Positions 58,910 through 64,000 of a stretch of 64,000 nucleotides of DNA are shown one piece after another. A model generated the notes under the pieces. The model saw nothing but the letters and a program-made list of their open reading frames with translations. It was not told where the DNA came from and searched no databases. The stretch spans positions 1,301,501 through 1,365,500 of the forward strand of contig CP107216.1 in assembly GCA_025757645.1 (NCBI GenBank), written 5' to 3'. A program made the position numbers and the translations under genes. Each line of letters opens with the position of its first letter. Positions within the stretch are counted from its first letter, which is position 1. The DNA comes from Clostridiales bacterium. Lineage in GTDB: Bacteria; Bacillota; Clostridia; Oscillospirales; Oscillospiraceae.

Positions 58910-59192
58910 ATCAAACGCGAAGACACAGAGTAGTAAGCAGGAACGTCCTTTCAGAGAAGTGCCGGGTGGTGCGAGGCACAAAGCGTACAGACCTGCCGAA
59001 CTGGCTGAACAGCGGCTGCGCTGAACGATGAGTAGGTGCAGACGGGTGCGCCCGTTATTGTGCAGGGATATGATGGTATCCCGTGTGAGTGCGTCCCCTG
59101 ATTTGGGGGCGAAGAAGAGTGGTACCGCGGAGGGTTTTCGGCCTTTCGTCTCTTCTGCCAGAGGGCAGGAAAGGCGGAGGGTTTTCTTTTTT
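58910..59192 (+). ncRNA. T-box leader of the YkvI-like transporter gene (specifier probably UAC, Tyr)
   Basis: The T-box core GAGTGGTACCGCGG (59117-59130) precedes a terminator with stem CTGCC/GGCAG extended by CCTTTC/GAAAGG and a T-tract at 59182-59192. Stem I contains CAGAGAAGTGCCGG, a typical distal-loop sequence, and the pairing GCAGG/CCTGC (58938-58942 with 58992-58996). UAC at 58986-58988, followed by A, is the best specifier, implying control by uncharged tRNA-Tyr. The specifier call is tentative. This leader fills the gap between 58802 and 59232. Confidence 0.82.
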
Positions 59193-59232
59193 CCTGCCAA
59201 ACCATCAGATCATTTTGCAGGAGGAACGAATC

Positions 59233-60474
59233 ATGAAAACCCAAACCAGAACCAGAACCATACCCAAGACCCCGTTTTTTGCCGCCTTCTCGGTCGGCGC
59301 GGTGCTGTTTTCCGCGCACGCCGGCGGCGGCTTTGCGACCGGCAACCAGGCCAATACGTATTACGTCGGCCTCGGCTGGGCCGGCATCGTGTCGGCCATC
59401 GTGGCCATGCTGCTGCTCACGCTCACGATGCGTGAGGCCATGATCATGTACAATTCCCGCGGCCTGACGAGCTATAAGCAGCTGTTCGAGACGCTCTACC
59501 ACCCCTTTGACAAGATCGAGTGGCTGTTTGAGATCTTCTTTTACATCATGGTGCTCATGGCCGTCGCGGCGGCCATCTCGGGCGCGGCGTCCGCGCTGCG
59601 GAGCTATTTCGGCGTGAACTATTATCTCGGCGTTGTGGCCGTCGGCTGCCTCGTCTTGCTCCTGACCATTTTCGGCGCCGGCATCGTCCGCGCGGCGTCC
59701 ACCTATATGGGCATCGCCATCCTCGTCACCGCCATCACCATCTACGCCATCGGCATTTTCAAGAGCGAGTCGCCGCTGTTCACGGTGCTCTCCGCGGATT
59801 TCCGGACGACCGGCTTTGCCAATGTCCCCAAAGCGATCTTTAATGCCTTCACCTATGCCGGCTTCCAGTGCGTCACGCTCCCGACCATGATCGCCTGCGG
59901 CACGACCATGCGCAGCAAGCAGGGCTGTGCCAAGGCCATGTGGATCTCCTTTGTCATGAATGCGGTCGCGCTCGTGCTCTCCGTGTTCATGCTCATCTGC
60001 TGGCGCGGCGTCTACACCGCCGTGGACGGCGGCACGACCATCCCCACGCTCACCGTCTGCAATTCGATGGGCATCCGCGCGCTCACCGCAGTTTACGGCG
60101 TCTGCCTCATGCTCTGCCTTATCTCCACGGGCGTGACGACGATCTTCGGCTTCGTCGCCCGCTTTGAGAAGCTGCCGATGTTCCGCGGCATCCAGTCCGC
60201 GCCGGTGCGCAGCGCCATCGTGTCCGCGTTCATCATCATTTTGTCCATGTCCATCTCCATGGCCGGCCTCACGAACATCATCAAGTACGGCTATGGCTAC
60301 TGCGGCTATCTCGGCATCGCGGTCGTGGTCGTTCCGTTCCTGACCGTCGGCGTGTACAAAAACCGCAAGTACATCCGCGAGCACGGCCTTGCGCAGGGCT
60401 TTGCCGCCGCGCAGCCCGAGGCCGAAGTGGCCGAGGAAGCGGCATCCGCCGCTATTCCCGCTGAGGCAAAATAA
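59233..60474 (+). CDS. YkvI-like amino-acid/APC-fold membrane transporter
   Basis: This 413-aa protein has about ten to eleven membrane segments. The first holds AHAGGGFATGNQA, a broken-helix motif like the substrate and sodium site of LeuT/APC-fold carriers. Later segments include FNAFTYAGFQCVTLPTMIA. This is the pattern of YkvI-type uncharacterised transporters. The C-terminus is a charged Ala/Glu-rich tail. T-box control links it to an aminoacyl-tRNA pool, so an aromatic amino acid (tyrosine if the specifier is right) is the probable substrate. GCAGGAGG precedes the ATG. Confidence 0.85.
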   Translation: MKTQTRTRTIPKTPFFAAFSVGAVLFSAHAGGGFATGNQANTYYVGLGWAGIVSAIVAMLLLTLTMREAMIMYNSRGLTSYKQLFETLYHPFDKIEWLFEIFFYIMVLMAVAAAISGAASALRSYFGVNYYLGVVAVGCLVLLLTIFGAGIVRAASTYMGIAILVTAITIYAIGIFKSESPLFTVLSADFRTTGFANVPKAIFNAFTYAGFQCVTLPTMIACGTTMRSKQGCAKAMWISFVMNAVALVLSVFMLICWRGVYTAVDGGTTIPTLTVCNSMGIRALTAVYGVCLMLCLISTGVTTIFGFVARFEKLPMFRGIQSAPVRSAIVSAFIIILSMSISMAGLTNIIKYGYGYCGYLGIAVVVVPFLTVGVYKNRKYIREHGLAQGFAAAQPEAEVAEEAASAAIPAEAK

Positions 60475-60481
60475 CAAAGAG

Positions 60482-60519
60482 ACACCTCACAGCAGCACTT
60501 GCCGCTGCGAGGTGTTTTT
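60482..60519 (+). terminator. Terminator after the transporter gene
   Basis: ACACCTC/GAGGTGT and GCAGC/GCTGC stems stack with a short bulge, followed by TTTTT. Confidence 0.8.
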
Positions 60520-60575
60520 GCAAATACGTGAGATACATGCCTTATGGAGCCTTTATCGACCGCTGCACTGGCGTG

Positions 60576-60604
60576 TTGACAGGTTTTCGCACGCCTGCTA
60601 TCAT
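60576..60604 (+). promoter_or_regulatory. Promoter of the DUF7336-like gene
   Basis: TTGACA (60576-60581) and TATCAT (60599-60604) with a 17-base spacer, 60 bases before the start codon. Confidence 0.8.
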
Positions 60605-60664
60605 GGCAGTGCCGCGCAGAAATTCTGCTTGCGGAGATCACAGAAGTCATGGAGAAAACGACAG

Positions 60665-61093
60665 ATGAAAATTTATGAATTGGTGCACATGCACGGGGCG
60701 GAAACGCTGGCGGATGGCCGCTTCCACTACGGGGATTGCGCGATGCTCGGCTGCTTTTCGTCGGCGGAGCGGGTGGCAGCAGCAATCGAAAAGTATCGCA
60801 GCATTCCCGGCTTTTGTGATTATCCCAACGGATTTGTCGTTTTTGCGCACGAAGTGGAAGAGCATGCGGTGCTCGTTTATCTGGCCAATGTCTACATTCA
60901 CGATGCGGAATATGAATTTGAATATAGCCGGAACCTCGGTGTATTTAAAAATGAAGGTGACGCTCGACTTGCCGTCGAGGTTTTCCGGCAGGATAATTCC
61001 ACGTGGTGGGAAGTAGATGGTTTGATTGTGGAGTGGAGTGTTGACCAATACACGCTGGATGAAATGAACTGCATAGACGGTTTCGAATATTGA
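60665..61093 (+). CDS. DUF7336-like protein (142 aa)
   Basis: The N-terminus reads KIYELVHMHGAETLADGRFH, then LGCFSSAERVAAAIEKYRSI and PGFCDYPNGFVVF. This is the pattern of small DUF7336-type proteins, whose helix with SxERxxxAIE follows a first strand. The rest is acidic and aromatic (FEYSRNLGVFKNEG, STWWEVDGLIVEW). There is no signal or membrane segment. Proteins of this type often sit in immunity or defence islands, but the neighbours here do not show that. GGAGAAAACGACAG precedes the ATG; it has its own promoter and terminator. Confidence 0.68.
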   Translation: MKIYELVHMHGAETLADGRFHYGDCAMLGCFSSAERVAAAIEKYRSIPGFCDYPNGFVVFAHEVEEHAVLVYLANVYIHDAEYEFEYSRNLGVFKNEGDARLAVEVFRQDNSTWWEVDGLIVEWSVDQYTLDEMNCIDGFEY

Positions 61094-61178
61094 GACAGTG
61101 AGTGACTCCGGCATTCCCGTACGGCCCGAGGTAGGCGCGGCCGCGGTGAAATAAGGCGAAATAACATATTACAAGAAT

Positions 61179-61218
61179 CGCCCCGCAGCAGAGCTTCTGC
61201 TGCGGGGCGTATTTTTTT
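61179..61218 (+). terminator. Terminator after the DUF7336-like gene
   Basis: CGCCCCGCAGCAGA pairs perfectly with TCTGCTGCGGGGCG (14 bp), followed by TATTTTTTT. Confidence 0.9.
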
Positions 61219-61228
61219 ATGACCTTAT

Positions 61229-61738
61229 TTATGCTGCCGGTTCCCATTCGACCGTATCGAGCACGGCCAGCAGCTGGTCGCCCTTGCCCGCGAACCAGCC
61301 GGCGTTCGGATCGGCCCAGGCGACGATGCCGCTGTTTTTGCCCTGAAAGCTGAGAAACGTCCAGTTTTTGTTGCCGTCATAATACCCGGCGGAGACGCTG
61401 TCTCCGGCGAGCGTCAGGGTCTCTTCCTTCAGCCCTGTGCCGCACACGCCGAAGCTGTCCGACCAATAGAGCTGCACGCAGCTGTCCGAGCCGCTGTCCG
61501 GCCAGATCTTCACGCCGAAGCAGGCTTCCGAGTCGTCGAGCGTCCCTTCGGGGCAGACTTCATACTTCCAGCCGTCCGGCACCTGCACGCGCAGCGTTCC
61601 GGCAGTTCCGGATGCGGTCACGGTTTCAGCGGGCGTCGGTGTTGACGGAGATACGGTCGTGGCCTGTTTGCCGCAGCCGGCGGGGAGGAGGAACAGCAGG
61701 GCCAGGATCAGTGCTGGGAGCAGTCTTGCTTTTTTCAT
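61229..61738 (-). CDS. Predicted lipoprotein (169 aa)
   Basis: The signal MKKARLLPALILALLFLL ends in lipobox PAGC (Cys22), then a Thr/Ser/Pro-rich spacer. The mature domain has a beta-rich fold with LRVQVPDGWKYEVCPEG, CVQLYWSDSFGVCG and GYYDGNKNWTFLSF, four cysteines possibly in disulfides, and LDTVEW at the end. It would be a cell-surface lipoprotein of unknown role. AAGGTGG precedes the ATG. Longer in-frame starts overlap the aminotransferase remnant and are rejected. Confidence 0.83.
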   Translation of the reverse strand: MKKARLLPALILALLFLLPAGCGKQATTVSPSTPTPAETVTASGTAGTLRVQVPDGWKYEVCPEGTLDDSEACFGVKIWPDSGSDSCVQLYWSDSFGVCGTGLKEETLTLAGDSVSAGYYDGNKNWTFLSFQGKNSGIVAWADPNAGWFAGKGDQLLAVLDTVEWEPAA

Positions 61739-61775
61739 AAATAACCACCTTCCTTTACTGGAAAAGACGGTGCTC

Positions 61776-62585
61776 ATGGCAAAAGGTTTCGCATATTTTC
61801 TGCACATTGGAGATCCCGCGCGGTTTCCGGTCGGGCGCAAACCCACGCTCATCATCTGTTCGCCTGCGCGGCAGTTTCCTACCGGCGCGATCATGCCCAT
61901 GACGCGCCGCATGGAGCTGGTCGCGTTCGCCAAACGCACCGGGGCGTATCTCCTGGAGGACAATTTTGAGAGCGAGTTCAACTATGAAGCTCCACCGACG
62001 TCCTCGCTCTTCGAGCTTGCACCGGAGCGTGTGCTCTCCGTCGGGACGTTCAGCAAGGTGCTCTTTCCGTCCGTGCGGCTGGGCTACATCGTGGCGCCGC
62101 GGCAGCTGGTCGCCTCGTTGTGCACGCAAAAGCGCCTGTCTGACCACCACACCAATTCGCTCGATCAGCTTGCACTGGCGGCGTTTTTGCGCGATGGGGA
62201 GCTCGAGCGGCACACCCGCCGCATGAAAAAGGAATACAGAGCCCGCCGTGATGATCTGACGGACTGCCTGCGTGCGCAGTTCGGGCCTGTGGTACACATC
62301 AGCGGCGGTGCTGCGGGCATGAATCTGGTCGCGGCCTTTGACGGGGTCGACTGCATGGATGTGCTCGTCCGGCGGATGCTGCAGCAGGGCGCTTACACCG
62401 TGCCGGTCGAGCAGCAGGCCGCTGTGAAGGGCCAGCACAAAAACAAGCTCATTCTGCGCTATTCCGGCCTGACGCGCGACGAGCTTGCGCTCGGCGCAGC
62501 GCAGCTGAAAGCGCGGCGATCGCGCCCGATCGGCCGGTGGATGCATGGCAAAAAAGAAGCCCCCACGGCGGCCATACAACAATAG
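61776..62585 (+). pseudogene. 5'-truncated MocR/PdxR-type aminotransferase remnant
   Basis: From about 61,850 the frame matches the second half of a MocR C-domain. It shows ARQFPTGAIMPMTRRMELV, GAYLLEDNFESEFNYEA, the PLP lysine in VGTFSKVLFPSVRLGYIV, and QKRLSDHHTNSLDQLALAAF. The GntR-type DNA-binding domain and the first half of the aminotransferase fold are absent, replaced by about 25 unrelated residues next to the lipoprotein promoter region. With substrate-binding parts missing it should not be active. The remaining frame is undamaged, so the truncation is probably recent. Confidence 0.78.
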
Positions 62586-62598
62586 CCGCCGTGGGGGC
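62555..62598 (-). terminator. Terminator of tRNA-Leu
   Basis: AAGCCCCCACGGCGGC and its exact complement (16 bp) flank a 12-base loop; on the minus strand a T-run (62554-62548) follows. It overlaps the end of the remnant. Confidence 0.83.
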
Positions 62599-62600
62599 TT

Positions 62601-62684
62601 TGGTGCGCCTGAAGGGACTCGAACCCACACGCTGAAAGCACGAGAACCTAAATCTCGCATGTCTACCAATTCCATCACAGGCGC
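62601..62684 (-). tRNA. tRNA-Leu (anticodon UAG)
   Basis: On the minus strand GCGCCTG pairs with CAGGCGC, CCA is encoded, the D-loop has TGGTAGAC, and the anticodon loop TTTAGGT reads TAG. The variable arm (GTGCTTTCAGCGTG) is long as in leucine tRNAs. Confidence 0.92.
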
Positions 62685-62796
62685 AAACAGAAAGCGGCGG
62701 TATTGGCCGCCGCTCATAAGCCTCTATTTTGACACGGGGAGGTTCCCGAGGCGGAGCAAAACGCTGTATCCGCGCACCGTTACAAACGGCACAATT

Positions 62797-62825
62797 ATCT
62801 TACCACAGCCGTGTCGGCTTGACAA
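62797..62825 (-). promoter_or_regulatory. Probable promoter of tRNA-Leu
   Basis: On the minus strand TTGTCA (62825-62820) and TAAGAT (62802-62797) with a 17-base spacer, about 110 bases upstream of the tRNA; a GCGGCGG hairpin lies in the leader. Confidence 0.5.
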
Positions 62826-62870
62826 GTGGGCAAACGCAAATGCCGCGCAAAACTTTCTTGTCCACACAAA

Positions 62871-62899
62871 TTGACAACCGTCCGGAAACCTGATATCAT
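62871..62899 (+). promoter_or_regulatory. Promoter of the EamA gene
   Basis: TTGACA (62871-62876) and TATCAT (62894-62899) with a 17-base spacer, 34 bases before the start codon. Confidence 0.85.
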
Positions 62900-62933
62900 G
62901 CTCTGTCGAAAGCTTGATCTGGAGGGGTGCAGA

Positions 62934-63824
62934 ATGCAGAAATATACGGCGTCCGTCATCACGGCTGGGTGTCTCTGGGGCTTGATGGGTCTGTTCACGC
63001 GCACACTGGCGACCTATGGCGTGGATTCCACGGGCGCGATCGTGCTGCGCTGCGGCATTGCGGCGCTGCTGTTCGCCGTCACGCTGTTCGTGCGCGACCC
63101 AAAGCAGTTTCGCATTCGGCTCAAAGACATCTGGTGTTTTATCGGCGCCGGCATCTGCAGCCTGCTGTTTTTCACGTATTGCTATTTTCAGGCCATCACG
63201 ATCATGGATCTGTCCACGGCGGCCGTGCTGCTGTACACCGCGCCGTCGATCGTCATGATCCTCTCGCTGATCCTGTTTCACGAGCGTATCACGGTGCAGA
63301 AGCTCATCGCGCTCGTGCTGGCGTTTGCCGGCTGCTGTCTGGTGTCGCTCGTCGGCGGGGAGCACAAGCTCTCCACGGTCGGCATTCTCTACGGCCTCGG
63401 CGCGGGCTTCGGCTATGCGCTCTACAGCATCTTCGCCCGCTACGCGCTCGACCGCGGCTATTCGAGCAACACCATCAACTTTTATTCCTGCCTGCTGACC
63501 ACCATCGGCGCGGCCATCATCTGGGGCGCGGCGCAGCCGCTCGGCGTCATGATCGGTTCGTGGAAGGGCTTCGGCCTGTGCACGGCGCTCGGCATCGTCA
63601 CGTGCTATCTGCCGTATCTGCTCTATACCTATGGTCTCACAGGGCTCGAGACGGGTAAGGCGTCCATCCTGGCGTCGTTTGAGCCGGTCGTGGCGACGCT
63701 GGTCGGCATCTTCGTGTTCCACGAAAAACTCACACCGCTCAGCGCCCTCGGCTGCGTGTGCGTGCTCTCGGCCGTCGTGCTGCTCAATCTCAAACGCCGG
63801 CAGAAAGCAAACGAAATCCCATAA
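62934..63824 (+). CDS. EamA/DMT-family transporter
   Basis: This 296-aa protein has ten membrane segments in two EamA halves (about residues 5-135 and 150-285). The first starts ASVITAGCLWGLMGLFTR, the second LYGLGAGFGYALYSIFARYA, and the second ends SFEPVVATLVGIFVFHEKLT, a typical EamA block. These exporters move metabolites or amino acids; the substrate is unknown. GGAGGGG precedes the ATG. It has its own promoter and terminator. Confidence 0.93.
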   Translation: MQKYTASVITAGCLWGLMGLFTRTLATYGVDSTGAIVLRCGIAALLFAVTLFVRDPKQFRIRLKDIWCFIGAGICSLLFFTYCYFQAITIMDLSTAAVLLYTAPSIVMILSLILFHERITVQKLIALVLAFAGCCLVSLVGGEHKLSTVGILYGLGAGFGYALYSIFARYALDRGYSSNTINFYSCLLTTIGAAIIWGAAQPLGVMIGSWKGFGLCTALGIVTCYLPYLLYTYGLTGLETGKASILASFEPVVATLVGIFVFHEKLTPLSALGCVCVLSAVVLLNLKRRQKANEIP

Positions 63825-63826
63825 AG

Positions 63827-63862
63827 AAACCGTCCGTTCCCGATCGGGAGCGGACGGTTTTT
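63827..63862 (+). terminator. Terminator after the EamA gene
   Basis: AAACCGTCCGTTCCC pairs with GGGAGCGGACGGTTT (one G-T pair, loop GATC), followed by TT. Confidence 0.85.
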
Positions 63863-63873
63863 GCGTATGCAGC

Positions 63874-64000
63874 TTATTTGTTGTTGTAGGCTTCGATGCC
63901 CTTGGCAAGCAGCTCCATGGAGCGCTTGAGGGCGTCCTGATTGATGACGTAGGCCATGCGGATCTCATTGACGCCGGTGTGTGGGGTCTTGTAGAAGCTC
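63874..64000 (-). CDS. C-terminal end of a PLP-dependent aminotransferase (5' end off window)
   Basis: The 41 visible residues read SFYKTPHTGVNEIRMAYVIN, then DALKRSMELLAKGIEAYNNK and stop. The NEIRMAYVIN strand followed by a helix pair is the usual C-terminus of class I aspartate/aromatic-type aminotransferases. Substrate cannot be judged from this part. Confidence 0.72.
   Translation of the reverse strand, partial: SFYKTPHTGVNEIRMAYVINQDALKRSMELLAKGIEAYNNK

Noticed and set aside
51401..59200. Open frame of about 2600 codons on the minus strand opposite the giant SLH gene
   Set aside because: It is a shadow of the GC-rich, repeat-containing plus-strand gene; its product is low-complexity Arg/Val/Gly/Asp-rich without any domain, and it crosses the T-box leader and a terminator.

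Overview
The window comes from a high-GC Firmicute of class Clostridia, most likely a gut Oscillospiraceae/Ruminococcaceae-type bacterium. The basis is the host gene set: IreB, T-box leaders on pheST and on a transporter, SLH-anchored surface proteins, an alr-mazF neighbourhood, and strong AGGAGG ribosome binding sites. This taxonomic call is an inference.

Bases 1 to about 25,150 are most of a prophage of short-tailed (podovirus-like) design. Its left end, with any integrase and repressor, lies outside the window. Two small leftward genes are driven by a textbook promoter with a palindromic operator in its spacer. Rightward come a G2P/HUH-type Rep protein, an HTH protein, both terminase subunits, scaffold, decoration and major capsid proteins, adaptors, a gp10-like tail protein, a displaced portal gene, and three fibre or appendage genes, one with collagen-like repeats. 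These are followed by a tail protein carrying a tyrosine-phosphatase domain, an amidase endolysin, a holin, a virion/ejection protein, and a 2120-residue polyvalent protein. There is no tape-measure gene. The right end carries a second copy of a tRNA-Ser 3' end (candidate attR), followed by an intact host tRNA-Ser(UGA).

Bases 25,200 to 47,900 are mostly host genes. They include an RHH regulator, a PLP aminotransferase, a SUFU-domain protein, a Crp/Fnr regulator divergent from a two-cluster ferredoxin, tRNA-Gln, a DUF4180 remnant, ireB and T-box-controlled pheST. Further on are nnrD, a lipoprotein, alr, an orphan mazF, pyrimidine-nucleoside phosphorylase, an SGNH-like protein, an EF-G-like GTPase, a P-type-ATPase-like pseudoenzyme, rlmB, a rhomboid-like protein, a DapF-like racemase and a zinc-ribbon protein.

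Bases 48,000 to 58,800 hold two large secreted SLH proteins behind a strong promoter and a 36-bp palindrome. The first is a putative clan CD (caspase/gingipain-like) peptidase. The second, 2435 residues, has FMN-binding domains, about five beta-helix modules, a chitobiase-like domain and three SLH repeats. After these come a T-box-controlled YkvI-like transporter, a DUF7336-like protein, a lipoprotein, a truncated MocR-type aminotransferase remnant, tRNA-Leu, an EamA transporter, and the 3' end of an aminotransferase gene.

The least ordinary items are the phosphatase domain in a phage tail protein, the polyvalent protein with an AT-rich cassette and an in-frame 69-base palindrome, the P-type ATPase pseudoenzyme, the orphan mazF whose ribosome binding site sits in a hairpin, and the putatively flavinylated SLH beta-helix protein. 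All functions here rest on motif recognition by eye; no database search was run.
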